From Rhynchospora pubera (lineage: Eukaryota; Streptophyta; Magnoliopsida; Poales; Cyperaceae), in contig CM051459.1 of the NCBI GenBank assembly GCA_028095005.1, positions 133,077,657 to 133,141,656 of the forward strand: a stretch of 64,000 bases of DNA. The letters are read 5' to 3'. Position 1 is the stretch's first letter; each line of letters opens with the position of its first letter. The translations under genes and the position numbers were made by a program. Under the pieces are notes generated by a model. The model had not been told where the DNA came from. It did no database searches and worked only from the letters and a program-made list of their open reading frames with translations. Below, in pieces: positions 47,740 to 57,435 of this stretch.

Positions 47740-47746
<7 letters not shown>
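34126..47746 (-). CDS. Insulinase-type zinc metallopeptidase (M16A, IDE-like), 26 exons
   Basis: Exons (minus): 47627-47746, 46190-46265, 45425-45492, 45230-45321, 44596-44669, 44402-44445, 44222-44273, 44001-44123, 43806-43918, 43392-43554, 42995-43087, 42782-42867, 42587-42673, 39601-39704, 39389-39491, 38929-39024, 38473-38662, 38104-38165, 37762-37866, 37222-37423, 36860-37068, 35690-35814, 35458-35509, 35271-35357, 35047-35169, 34126-34383. All phases close to 968 residues, the family length. The inverted zinc motif H63-F-L-E66-H67 (GLAHFLEHMLFYASEKYP) and the third ligand E144 (NAVDSEHKK) are intact. Later M16 modules include LIGHEGEGS and QLGYIT. The closest family I know is Arabidopsis At2g41790 (PXM16), a peroxisomal IDE-like peptidase that degrades peptides inside its closed chamber. 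The C-terminus reads CQIAVQS and is not a canonical PTS1. One intron uses a GC donor. Introns host three mobile elements. Confidence 0.95.
35858..36424. mobile_element. hAT-type MITE in an M16 intron, TSD TTAATTAT
   Basis: Perfect 8-bp duplication TTAATTAT (35850-35857 and 36425-36432). Ends CAGTGATTTAAATAGCG and CAAAGGTTTAAATAGCG read inward. It is filled with short CCGCTATAGCGG palindromes and lies between the exons at 35690-35814 and 36860-37068. Confidence 0.75.
37467..37560 (+). repeat. Compound AAT/AAG/AAC microsatellite in an M16 intron
   Basis: Runs of AAT, then GAAGAAGAAG, then AACAACAAC, then AATAAT follow one another. The hydrophobic frames on the opposite strand here are products of this tract. 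Confidence 0.85.
40341..41957 (+). mobile_element. Gag-only LTR retrotransposon (TR-GAG-like) in an M16 intron
   Basis: Direct repeats of about 340 bp (about 40341-40678 and 41612-41957, perhaps starting a few nt earlier) end in TTTCCAACA. The left one is followed by the primer-binding site TGGTATCAGAGCGCAG (40681). Only a gag frame lies between them; there is no protease, integrase or reverse transcriptase. The LTRs differ by a short insertion and several substitutions, so this insertion is older than the copia at 12.5 kb. It lies antisense in the 2.9-kb intron between the M16 exons at 42587-42673 and 39601-39704. The 5' end and target duplication are not clear. Confidence 0.85.
40701..41573 (+). 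CDS. Gag protein of the gag-only retrotransposon
   Basis: 290 residues from ATG at 40701, 20 nt after the primer-binding site. The N-terminus has YPMLNHENYGLWAIKMKIIM, followed by the UBN2/gag-type helical region (WEAIKEMSIGEDRAKKAKAQ, KRQFDQIVMDDSD). A CCHC zinc knuckle CFNCLEYGHFASEC lies near residue 255. The frame stops at 41573, shortly before the 3' LTR, and is intact. It is expected to package RNA and to depend on the enzymes of an autonomous copia element. Confidence 0.85.
   Translation: MGDNNTEIKKTPPPKVLVRGGGVPIQYPMLNHENYGLWAIKMKIIMRSLCVWEAIDGSASVDVEKDHGAMAAISQAVPDDVMMAIAEKKTAKEAWEAIKEMSIGEDRAKKAKAQVLKRQFDQIVMDDSDNILDFSRIFTCVVSEIRSLGEELKESTVVEKLFGVVPDRFLPIIGTIEQWGDMTTMSVTEAIGRLRVFEESLKGRRKFEKEEEQLLLTRAQWEALALKEKKDVERKRPYKKFDKLKVKCFNCLEYGHFASECTQFQKEKAYVVEVEDDEPALLMLEASELM
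42587..42673 (-). other. M16 exon upstream of the retrotransposon-bearing intron
   Basis: Encodes LVAMCETEFNYQDK..NGTMP and splices in phase 0 to the exon at 39601-39704 (FFPPEEWLVGES). The 2882-bp intron between them carries the gag-only element, so correct splicing requires skipping the whole element. Confidence 0.85.
44721..45137. mobile_element. 417-bp foldback MITE in an M16 intron
   Basis: Starts AGAGAAAGTTTAATATGCAC and ends with the reverse complement of AGAGAAAGTTTAATATGCAC. The two arms are inverted copies over nearly their full length (about 200 bp each, roughly 85-90% by eye). Flanking runs of A prevent a firm target duplication call. A half copy lies at 55434-55625. Confidence 0.8.

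Positions 47747-47775
<29 letters not shown>
47747..47775 (-). repeat. (GA)n tract just before the M16 start codon
   Basis: On the coding strand about 13 GA repeats end directly at the ATG. It reads in frame as Arg-Glu repeats, but no in-frame ATG lies upstream, so it is 5' UTR. Confidence 0.8.
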
Positions 47776-47776
<1 letters not shown>

Positions 47777-47867
47777 TTTACTCTGAAAATTAAACACAGC
47801 CAATGAGCCAAGAGCACTCACTAACACTTTTTTTTCGCTCTTGCGTTATGACAAGAAGGTTAAGAGG

Positions 47868-47884
47868 CCTCTGTATATATAGCA
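47868..47884 (-). promoter_or_regulatory. Putative TATA box of the M16 gene
   Basis: CTATATATACAG on the minus strand, about 125-130 nt upstream of the start codon. This would give a 5' UTR of about 100 nt. Confidence 0.45.
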
Positions 47885-48048
47885 TATACAAGCAGCTATA
47901 CGTATTCATGCCCATTGTTTGATTAATTATTATATTCCCTCTTACTACCTTATCTTTCTACAGATACACCCCGTGAACAAACGTGCAAACCTTTACATAA
48001 GGGTCGTTTATTTAAAAAAGTAAATATATAATACAAATTATTAGTAAT

Positions 48049-48049
<1 letters not shown>

Positions 48050-48106
<57 letters not shown>

Positions 48107-48107
48107 G
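48050..48107 (+). repeat. (AAT)n microsatellite
   Basis: About 18 consecutive AAT units. Confidence 0.9.
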
Positions 48108-48119
48108 TGATAGTGATAA

Positions 48120-49620
48120 TTGATGTGGATTTTCCTGCTTTAGAATTATACTCTATTTTACTCAAATTATTATCGCAAGCGCACGACAATCGTCTAAGTA
48201 TTTCGGGGTCGAACCATAGGGACGGATGTTTAATAACTAAGTTTTAATCCTATTTAATTTACTAAACTAAGAGGTTTGCAAGAAATATTGATCGGTCACA
48301 GAGTTGAATAACTAAATTAAATTGAAGTTAAATAAATCCTAGATTAACAAGTTGCAGAAAGGTAATTAATTAGCTAATTAGAGATTAGGGATTTAAGGCA
48401 TGCTAATTCTTCATTTTACTCCAGTCCTAGCGGTCCGCTGAAACAGACTCAGGTCGCTTGACAGATTCAGCTGGTCACTGGCTACTTGGCGGGCATAGAC
48501 CACCTCGCTGGTTCACTCAGCGGCCCGCTGGTGTCAAGCTGAGACTACTACTTAGTTGATTTAGAGGTTGCTTCGTGTATAGAATTGAGTTTATATTGAA
48601 GTGTTGCAGATCAAACTCTCATTTTAGGTCTGGTTATTGATTCAATTAACCACAAAACTATCAAGTAGGTCTAGACTTCAACTTTCGTTTCGTGGTCTAG
48701 TTTCTACGGATTTATACCTTTCTAACCTATGAATTCTTTAAGCTTTCGCTATTAGAAAAGACTTCTAACTCTCGTTAATTAGTCTTGGTTCAATCTTTCG
48801 ATTATAAACATTCAAGTTGGTACAATTGATATCAAATACTTAGATTAATTTGGACTTAACTATCTAACTAATCAAGCAAGGCCTATACTTGACGGATACA
48901 AGCAAATTAACTTAAGCAATTCAAATTCAATCAGATAAGCAATTAAAGAAAGGGAATAAAATACAACATGCAACTAAGAAATCAACTAAAATAACAATAT
49001 CATCTTTTGTAAACTTAAAGGTTCACTGCCATGGCCCCTAAAAAAGTATCTACTCACGATCATACATCAAACACAACAACAAAGTATCAAAGAGAAAAGA
49101 AAACATAAGAAAGAAATAAAGTTACAACAGAAAAGCAACTCAATCTCTATTTTTCTGTCTTCTGCTACTCGACAGCGGCTAGCAGGAGACTCTGGCGACC
49201 CGCTGAACCTGTACTGCTATGTTCTCCTTTCGTCCAGAAAACTCTTCTAATTTGCAACCCCTCTGGCTTCTGCGCTTCCTCCTTATATAATCATCAGTGT
49301 CGGTTCTCTAAGAGTGGGGATCGTGCAAATAGAGGCTCTAAATTTGGCGTAGACGGTTGTGGGATAGATGACAAATCTGGCTTGTTATTTTTGTCTGTCG
49401 GTTTCCTGCTTCCAACGGCACGCTGAAATCTTCTGCATCGCCAGTCACCATCTGCTACCCGCTGGGCCCCCTGTGGGTCGCTGATCAGGTCTGTGGGTCG
49501 CAGGTCTAGTTTGAAATCACTCCAAAATGTCGTGTCGAGTAACCACATCGCGTAGATCCTATACAAAATGAAGCAACCATGGCAGTACCTAGCTTCTAAT
49601 CCTAAATTAACAATTAAATA
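48120..49620. mobile_element. Probable decayed LTR-retroelement segment
   Basis: Relatively GC-rich blocks (CAGCGGCCCGCTGG, CGGGGTCGAACC, AGGGACGG) in AT-rich DNA, with no coding frame. GGGTCGAACC followed by AGGGACG also appears in reverse orientation near 32205-32235, so both may come from one LTR family. Boundaries not found. Confidence 0.25.
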
Positions 49621-50550
49621 TTAGAAAAATCACATAAAATCAAGAAATTAAGAACTATAAATGGTTGAAATACTAGATACCATGCATTCCTTTTTCTACA
49701 CAATCGGATGAGCTCGTTTGCTAGTATATAAAACATGCATTCCTTTTTCTAGGTACCATGAACATCTTCTCCATTTCTTAACTTAACTTGGAAGTGAGAA
49801 CCTGATTTGCTTGCTCGATCACATCGATTTAACTCAAAAATTTCAGCAAAGTACAATTCCATTGGGTTTCTAAATATTGCTAAATTGTAATAGTACGTAG
49901 AATAATTACAATTTTTTTTTTTACATACTTTCACTCGTGTTGGTCAGAAGACATATTTTTTAGGTCTTAACAGCTGTATCAAATTCATCGTTATCAACAT
50001 TTTCCAATAGATGATTTTGAGCATAGGGTGCAAGAAATAAATTTTCTTTTTGACATTAAAAATTAAAAGAGTTCATAGATTAATTAAATCATCGGCGTGA
50101 CATACTTAGAATGGATCATTCAATAGTATATTTATTTATTTTTGCTTTGTCAAAATAATATCTTAATATATAAGACTGTTTAAATCAAAAACTTAAATTT
50201 ATTAATACATCTGATGAGTCATCGTCAAACATATAAAGGTCAAATTCTGAGTAATTTTAGAAAAAACATATTAATCACTCTGTCCAAATGATTGAAAGTT
50301 TTTAATAATAAACAAAATAATATTCCATATGCATGTACTATTAGATGAATATACACTATGACAAACTTTATCTTTATCTTAATTTTCTTTTTGTGATGAC
50401 AAATGAAAGTTTGGATGGATGTAACTTACAAAATATTTATCTTAATGTTCTTTTGGATGAATAATGAAGTGGTGCCCTCAAATTATTATATTTATAAATT
50501 TAAGAAACCTATTTAGATGCTAGCTTAATTTACTAACAGGAGTATTTTAT
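49621..50550. other. Intergenic, no gene seen
   Basis: AT-rich spacer. CATGCATTCCTTTTTCTA is repeated near 49682 and 49736. Confidence 0.35.
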
Positions 50551-50981
50551 GAGAAAGGTTCTAATACCGTCATTTTTGGGTGACACAAAATACCACAACT
50601 TCATATTTCTTTAATATTTGAAAATTTTAAAATTTAACATTGAATCTAAATCGTTGATCTTGTTCAATTTAATGAGATATACATTTTTAATTTTTCATAT
50701 AAGTTTTATAAAATTTGGAGCTAATTTGGTACTCTTTCAAGATGTCAAATTATGAACGTGTTAGAATTAATCCGTCATAGTTATCCATATTTGTTCATGG
50801 TTTGACCCCTTGATCGAGTATGAAATCAACTCTAAATTTTATAAAATATATATGGCAATGCATCACTCGTTAAATTGAACAAGATCAACTCTTTAGATTC
50901 GACATTTGAATAAAAAATTTTAAAAATTTGATAAAATATGAAATTTTGGCATTAAAAAATGATGGCACTAGAAACTTCTCT
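50551..50981. mobile_element. 431-bp foldback MITE
   Basis: Left end GAGAAAGGTTCTAATACC, right end read inward GAGAAGTTTCTAGTGCC, with inverted homology deep into both arms (GTTGATCTTGTTCAATTTAA on the left and its inverse on the right). A partial copy lies at 33181-33480. Confidence 0.65.
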
Positions 50982-52595
50982 TCTTTCCATGATCCTCTTT
51001 TCTCCACTCTTTACTTACAATTGTAAGATATATTCAACAAATGGATTCATATTAGGTTATTAATTCCAAAAAGTAATTGTCACTCATGAAGATATGCATC
51101 TTTGGATTTAAAAGTTATAATATCAATTATATACCTTTAATTCTTAAGAATTAAAATAAAAATAATAAACCTAGAGTTGTAAAAAAAATTGCACTTACTT
51201 TTATTTATTTTCAATTTTCTTACGTGCTTACTGTTCACATCATATGTATTAGATTCGCCTTTGTATGTTCGATTTATTTTAGTATTCGCATTATTTTTTT
51301 TATTTTTTTTTTAAACTTAACATACATTAAGGCCAGCACTATGGGACTTCTTTTTATTATGTAGTGTTCACTTTTGATTCTTTTTAGATTTTGCTTCATG
51401 CGTTTAAGGATTAAATTTGAGTTTTTTTAACAAAAATATATATATTTTACAGATAAATTATGGTACACTTTATACAGTCTTTTTGGTATCACTATGGCAT
51501 GTTCATTTATTTGTTTTTTTCGACACATTTAATATGTTCTAGCCTTCTAGGGATCCACTTTAAGTGTTTTGGGTGTTCATTTTCAGAATATTGTTTACGT
51601 GCTTTAAGTTTCATTTTTTTTCAGAATATTTTACCATATATATACACACACGTGTATTTATAGGGAAAATATGGTAAAATGACTTAAAAAAACGGTACAT
51701 TCATTTCTAAACAGATCTAAAGCATAGGGATAAAAAATTCTCTAAAATTATGTTTCTCCATTTTCTATTGTACTTGTAAGGCAATTAAATGCTTCACGTC
51801 GTCGAAACAAAAAATGACATATCACATATATATATTCGGTTAAAAAATTATTTTGTGGACAAATAGGTGTTTATTTGTCAGCATTGAAATTAAGTGCTTC
51901 TGAGTTCTGACTTTCTGACCGAGATGTGTGAGTATTTAATTTATTTGACCAAGGGATCCTGTCAACAACACGGTTAGAATGGTCGCACTAAAGCGTAGTT
52001 GGGGGAGTATAATACTACAATTACAATGTGATCCAAACTTATTCACTGGATATCAAGTGGTGGAAGTGTTTTTTTTTCTTTTTTGTCCTTTTCTTTTCCT
52101 TTTATCATTTGGTATTTAGTAAGTGCATTTTCAGGACACAAGAATACAAGAAGCGGCCTTCTTTTGTCTGGATTCACACTCAATAAATTAATTTGCAAGA
52201 TTATTTTATTTTTTTTCTTTTTTGAGTTGTATAATTCAATAGCTTCAATGTGAAGATCAGCACTATGATAATGGCGAATATCGTATTAAACAAAAAATAA
52301 TAATTTATAATTGAAGTTTTTAACAAAAGAAATTAATTAGAGAGCATCCTCTAAAACCTCTTGAAAATGTCTTTCGTCCGTGTGACCGACTTATTCCTGC
52401 AGTTTTGTTTATCTGTTTGCATTTAATTGTTAGGATTCATAGAATAAACAATTGTTTTACAAGTTAAAGCTCCAATTTAATTAGCTTTGTACTGTTTTGA
52501 AAAGATCCCGAATAAATTTTATGATTCTTTCCTTCTATTGTTACCAAGCAATTCAAAAAGAAAAAAAAACAATAAAAGGACAACGAAAGAAAAAA
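50982..52595. other. Intergenic, no gene seen
   Basis: T-rich and A-rich stretches only. No convincing frame or bounded element. Confidence 0.35.
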
Positions 52596-53325
52596 ACTTG
52601 TCGCATTTGTTGAATGTACTCAGAGCACGATAGGTTTTCTTTAGAAGCACAATTGAGCTGTCGTTTCAGATCTGTAACTCTAGATCTAGAAGAAGAAGCA
52701 AAAACCAGCTGAAGACTAGACCAGAGCTCGAGTGATGTGTTGCACGACACCATTTGAGCAAGAATCGACTCAGACAAGGAGGATCTGAGCCATCCTAGGA
52801 GTAATTGATCCTGTCGATGCCAAGGAAGATACTCAGGATTGATCTCCAGCTGACCAGCGGCGTTGATTGTTGTAGGAGATGGTGGAGTCTGATCGATGAA
52901 TCGATTGAGGCTGTAGCCATGAAGAAGCGGAAGGATCTGAGATTTCCAGGTGAGATAGTTGTTTGGATTAAGTTTTGTTGTAATTGGAATCGTGAGAGGG
53001 ATAATAGAGTCATGGTGACTCGGATTTGGTGTAGGTAGTGGAGAAATTGGTGTAGACAGTGGAGGAGGAGTGGGGATCGTATCATCCGCCATTAATGGCG
53101 ATTCTAAGCTCTGATACCATAAAGCGAAAAAGAACTAAGGAGAAGATATGAGAAATCTCAATTTTATTGATTATTCTCCTAAAATGTCATTACACCTCAT
53201 CATCTATTTATACTAGTGTCTCAATTACAATAGAATCAGAAAAGTGCATTCTAGAAGGCAGTAGTTAACCTCACAGTTTTAACTAACAAAACGTCATTAA
53301 TGACTTAACAGAAAATTAACAGAAC
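52596..53325 (-). mobile_element. Truncated copia element: LTR plus N-terminal gag
   Basis: On the minus strand a possible LTR (about 53325 to 53113, with TATAAATAG and AATAAA words) precedes TGGTATCAGAGCT and then a gag start at 53092: TTKLNPNNYLTWKSQILPLL, LLGWLRSSLSESILAQMVSC, SYSEYIQQM-like end. Similarity to the Ale/Retrofit gag at 12.7 kb is clear. The gag stops being alignable near 52596 and the rest of the element is missing. Confidence 0.75.
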
Positions 53326-53662
53326 AGTAAGAAAAGGGATCCTGGCGAATCAGATCTTCTGTGGCACTGATTGTGAATTCTGCTGTGTAATAGAAAATAC
53401 AAGTTCTAGACTAAGTAGACTTCTAGTCATCTCGTATTCGTATTGATGTATATATAATACTTCCAGGCCCAAATAGACTGCCTAACTCAGTCCAAACTAG
53501 TTAGATAAATACAGGCTTCAAGTCATTTCAAATTTTCAATCTAAAATGGAGAATTATTTTTAAGTTAAGACTGGGCTTTTTTAGGGTGAAAAGTCAGATT
53601 TAAGTTTAGGCCCAGAATATTTTGCTAACTCACATTGTTTTTTTCAGGGTTGAACTTTGACC

Positions 53663-53940
53663 TAGGGGTGAAAACGGTCACCGTTTCGATCGTCCTTTCG
53701 TTTCGTTTCGTCCAAAACAAAACGAAACGGTTAAGATTTTTTTTGCGTTTTATAAACGAAACGGTTAACGAAAGTTTAGAATAGTTTCGTCCATGTGTAT
53801 TTTCGTGGTATTTTCGTGATTTCGACCGTTTCGTCCAAAACGAAATGGTTAACGCAAATGGGTGATCAATTTCGTTTTAAAACGAAACGGTTAACGAAAT
53901 CGACCGTTTTCGTGGTCGTTTTAAACGTTATGCAGCCATA
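53663..53940. mobile_element. hAT-type MITE, ACGAAACGG-rich, TSD CTTTGACC
   Basis: Perfect 8-bp duplication CTTTGACC (53655-53662 and 53941-53948). Ends TAGGGGTGAAAACGG and TATGGCTGCATAACG read inward. The interior is made of short direct and inverted ACGAAACGGTTAACG words. Confidence 0.75.
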
Positions 53941-53956
53941 CTTTGACCTTTAATTA

Positions 53957-55148
53957 ACGGGAGTGATAAGCGTCATCCATAAAATAATCATCCGAGTCAT
54001 CCAACACTCCCCTCCCCTCCAATTTCCGATTTTTTTTTCCGCACGCCTCTGGAGATGCCTCTCCCTCCCTCACGCGCCCTCTTTTCCTCACGTGTCATTC
54101 TTCCCTCGCGCCCCTTCCTTCCTAACACGCCTTCCTTCCTTGCCATCCCTCCTTTCTCCCTGGTGTTCTATTTCTCCTTCCTCTCCCTCACACTTTATCC
54201 TGCTTTCTTAAACTAAACAGATATAACAACTAGTTGAACATAAATAGCAAAATAAACTGAAAATATGCAAAAAACAATCTGGACTCATAAAAAAAAAATA
54301 AAAGTGAGCAAATAAATTGAACAGAAACGACAAATAAATTGAACAGTTATATAAATAAACTGAACATATATGACAAATAATGCGGACTCATAAAAAAAGA
54401 TAAAAGTGAGCAAATAAACTGAACAGAAATGACAAATAAATTGAATAGTTATAACACATAAACTGAACAGATGTAACAAATAATATGGATTCATACGAAA
54501 TATAAAAGTGAGCAAATAAACTGAACAGAAATGATAAATAAATTGAACAGTTATAACAAATAAAATAAACAGATGTAACAAACATGTTAACTCGTATAAA
54601 AAACAAATAGTGTACATAAATTGAATAGATATAACAAATAAATTGAATAGAAATGACAAATAAATTGAACAGTTATAACACATAAACTGAACAGATGTAA
54701 CAAATAATGTGGATTCATACGAAAAATAAAAGTGAGCAAATAAACTGAATAGAAATGACAAATAAATTGAACAGTTATAACAAATAAAATGAACAGATGT
54801 AACAAACATGTTAACTCGTATAACATGTTTAACAACTAAATTGAACATCTATAACAAATAAATTGAACAGGTATCCAAAATAATTGAAAAGAAGAAATGA
54901 GTCGAAAAATAGGAAAGAAGGAAGGAAGAGGAGATAAGCAAGACAGAGGAGAGGTAGGCGCGAAAAAAAAAGAAGAGAGGGGAGAGGTGGGAGGAGGCGC
55001 GGAAAAATGAAAGAGAGTGGAGGGGAGGAGAGGAGAGGAGAGACGCGATGGAGTTAGGCGATCCGATAGAGACGCGCGAAAAAATGAAGGGTTGCCGATC
55101 TTGTGGATGACGGTGATGACAAAAAAATGAATGGTAAGTAATAATTAC
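53957..55148. mobile_element. MULE-like non-autonomous element with AACAGTT-core minisatellite
   Basis: Flanked by CTTTAATTA (53948-53956) and CTTTAACTA (55149-55157), a 9-bp duplication with one change. The ends share inverted GTCATCC/GGATGAC words. A pyrimidine-rich left shoulder (CTCCCTC, CTTCC) and a purine-rich right shoulder (GGAGAGG) frame about 650 bp of tandem repeats with TTGAACAGTTATAAC. It lies immediately beside the hAT MITE ending at 53940. Confidence 0.5.
54223..54890. repeat. Minisatellite, units with AAATAAATTGAACAG, higher-order period near 100 bp
   Basis: Short 22-24-bp units (AAATAAACTGAACAGAAATG, TTGAACAGTTATAAC) recur in larger blocks marked by GTGAGCAAATAAA at about 54304, 54412, 54508 and 54732. 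Block lengths that are multiples of 3 keep long hydrophobic frames open on the minus strand, which I treat as non-coding. Confidence 0.85.
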
Positions 55149-55433
55149 CTTTAACTAAACAGTGGAACCATCACTATACTAAATTTTACCACGTAGTGTG
55201 TTTACGTCTAGTTTGCATTTCGAGTTTCAAGGCCACTTGCGAGATGACTACTAAACCAAATGCAAGGTGACACTTGACTATTCAAAACTACTAGTTAACA
55301 AAAAATATTACAAAACTATTAAAAGAAAAAAAAATAACACAAACTTTTCATCAAGTTCTTTTACCGTTTCATACTCTTACCACATCGATCCGTACGTAAT
55401 ACTAAAATTAAAAAAAAAACCCTCAAAGTTTTT

Positions 55434-55625
55434 AGAGAAAGTTTAATATGCACCATAATGCATATGGCTTTCTATGCACCGCGGACTTTTTCAAAAATAT
55501 TTTGGTAAATTGACAAATCTAATTTAACAAATATAATTTACATATTGAAATCTCATAGTAAACCAAATTTTAAATCATGTAATTTTTGGAATGTTATACT
55601 ATTTACAACATTCCAAAATGGTAAA
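55434..55625. mobile_element. Half copy of the foldback MITE of 44.7 kb
   Basis: Begins AGAGAAAGTTTAATATGCAC and follows the left arm of 44721-45137 through AAATCTAATTTAAC and ATATTGAAATCTCATAG to the central CAACATTCCAAAA. The right arm is lost. Confidence 0.7.
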
Positions 55626-56014
55626 ATTTCGAAATAAAAGTAAAAATTGGTTTTTTTATAAATTTTCAGTATGGAGAACATATCAAACGGTTCAGATCGG
55701 TTATTTGAAATTTAAAAACGTGAAAACGATCGTATTAGACGTAGTCCATCCGTCCTATATATTGGACACTAGCATTTCTCGTTATTATTTGGCTTCTTCA
55801 ACCGTTGCTTTAAATTCCTATATAATAAATTTTATAATATTGAAATAATATCATATAATCTAACTTTGTAATATGAAAAGTTGAAATGGGGTGGTTTACC
55901 GAAAACTGACTGAATATCATATTAATATAATAGATTATATGAATCGGTAACGTGTTACTTTACGTGCGACCTAACACTTAATTTCTTACCCTGAAAACTG
56001 ACTGAATTTACGAC

Positions 56015-56353
56015 TATGGGTGTCAAACGTTAAATACGGAAGCGGAACAGGGTATTTCGTTTTCCGTTCCGTTCCAGTATACGGAAATGAAATTCATTCC
56101 GTTTCCGTTCCGTTTCGTAAAACGGAACAGAAATTGTTCCGTTTAGCCGTTCCGTTTCTCATTTTTCACTGATTTCAGCCTATTTTTCATTGATTTCAAT
56201 CATTTTTCGGTAAAACGGAACATTAACGTGCAGTACCACCTGTTCCGTTTCCGTTCCGTCTCTTAAAACGTAACCAATTTTCCTTCCGTTTCCGTTCCGT
56301 TCCGGACGGAACGGAACAGAAACGTTCGAAACGGTACCAAATTGACACCCCTG
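56015..56353. mobile_element. hAT-type MITE, GGAACGGAA-rich, TSD TTTACGAC
   Basis: Perfect 8-bp duplication TTTACGAC (56007-56014 and 56354-56361). Ends TATGGGTGTCAAACG and CAGGGGTGTCAATTT read inward. It ends about 40 bp upstream of a TATA box of the serine-rich-protein-like gene. Confidence 0.85.
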
Positions 56354-56393
56354 TTTACGACGGCTACCCTCAATCCCTGATTCCCTCTCCACC

Positions 56394-56401
56394 TATAAAT
56401 A
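56394..56401 (+). promoter_or_regulatory. TATA box of the serine-rich-protein-like gene
   Basis: TATAAATA, about 90 nt before the ATG at 56486. Confidence 0.5.
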
Positions 56402-56485
56402 CTTCCCCATCACCTAAATTCGGTTTGGCAAAATAGCCACTCCCCTCAACTTTCTTCAATTTACATTTCAGTCCTTGGAAAAATT

Positions 56486-57435
56486 ATGCGAGCGAGCTCA
56501 AACAAAGCGCTCTAGCGGACACAGACCGGTGCTTCCGGTCACCAGCCAGTTCAGCCGGTCAATCTCTCCTTCAAACCGGTTAGGCAGTAGTGCCACGTCC
56601 GCGTTCGCTGCCACGTCACCATCTCTCTCCTCCTCCTTCGCACCTACGTCTAGGGCTGTCAATATTCCGTTCCGCGCACGTGTTCCGTTCCGTTCCGTCC
56701 GAACGGAACGTTAAATGAAATAGAAAATCAATTCCGTTTCTGAAAACGGAACGGAAACGGAAATGAAAAAAACGAACGGAACGTAAACGGAACACGGAAA
56801 TGGACGGAATTCCGCTGAAATCAATGGTAAATAAAAGACGGAACGTTAAACGGAATGGAATTTTGTTACGTTTGACGAAACGGAACGTTAAACGGAATGA
56901 ATTTCTGTTCCGTCGACTGAAACGGAACGGAAGCGGAACAGGTCTGTTCCGTCTTCCGTTTCAACGTTTGACACCTCTACCTACGTCCTCTCATTCCTTC
57001 CTGACCAGACCCGCCTCACCGACACGTGTCAACTTCTCCTGCTCCAACCAACCAACTCCGTCGGTAAAATTCTCCCTCCCGATCTCGCACCGTCCGATCT
57101 CTCCCAACCGGAACATCTCAGCCGTCAAACCCGCTCGTCGTCGTAGCTGCATGTGCTCGCCTACTACACATCCAGGGTCTTTCAGGTGCAGCCTCCACAA
57201 AGCAGAACGCTACGCTCGATCTGCGCCACCTTCTTCGAGTCGACTCCATGCGCGGCGTTCAGCCATGACGAATTCTCTGATTCGGATTTCGACCATTGAA
57301 GGAGACCTCGTGAAGCGAGCTCTAGCGGCGCTGATAAGGCCGTCGTCGCACCAGCAACGGAGACGCAGCGAGTTCCAACTGAGACCAAGTCGCCTTTCCG
57401 CCATGTCCAAGGCGACAGATACATATGAACTATGA
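56486..57435 (+). pseudogene. Serine-rich protein-like gene, broken by a MITE and an early frameshift
   Basis: The downstream part encodes CMCSPTTHPGSFRCSLHK, RRSAMTNSLIRI, LVKRALAALIRPSSH and SRLSAMSK. These are hallmarks of the plant serine-rich protein-like family (Arabidopsis At5g11090/At5g25280 type), of unknown biochemical function. The upstream part before 56650 has the Ser/Pro-rich N-terminus (RSSGHRPVLPVTS, SFAPTS). A hAT MITE (56651-56979) with duplication CCTACGTC lies inside the reading frame. The codons on either side are in register if the element and one duplication copy are disregarded. With the element present the frame meets a stop at 56712-56714. The ATG at 56486 is one base out of register with the family frame and runs into TAG at 56513-56515. 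No intron signals at the MITE edges are obvious, but splicing out cannot be excluded. Confidence 0.75.
56651..56979. mobile_element. hAT-type MITE inside the serine-rich gene, TSD CCTACGTC
   Basis: Perfect 8-bp duplication CCTACGTC (56643-56650 and 56980-56987). Ends TAGGGCTGTCAATATT and TAGAGGTGTCAAACG read inward. Interior rich in GGAACGGAA words like the copy at 56015. Confidence 0.9.

Noticed and set aside
47747..47827. N-terminal extension of the M16 protein with Arg-Glu repeats
   Set aside because: The extension starts at a GTG, has no in-frame ATG, and comes from the (GA)n tract in the 5' UTR. The family start aligns with the ATG at 47746.
48120..49620. Possible endogenous pararetrovirus
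   Set aside because: No coat, movement or reverse-transcriptase motif. The repeated GGGTCGAACC word fits LTR-element debris better.
54285..54848. 187-residue minus-strand frame, hydrophobic and repetitive
   Set aside because: It lies wholly in a minisatellite with periods that are multiples of three, and other frames are also open. No independent coding evidence.
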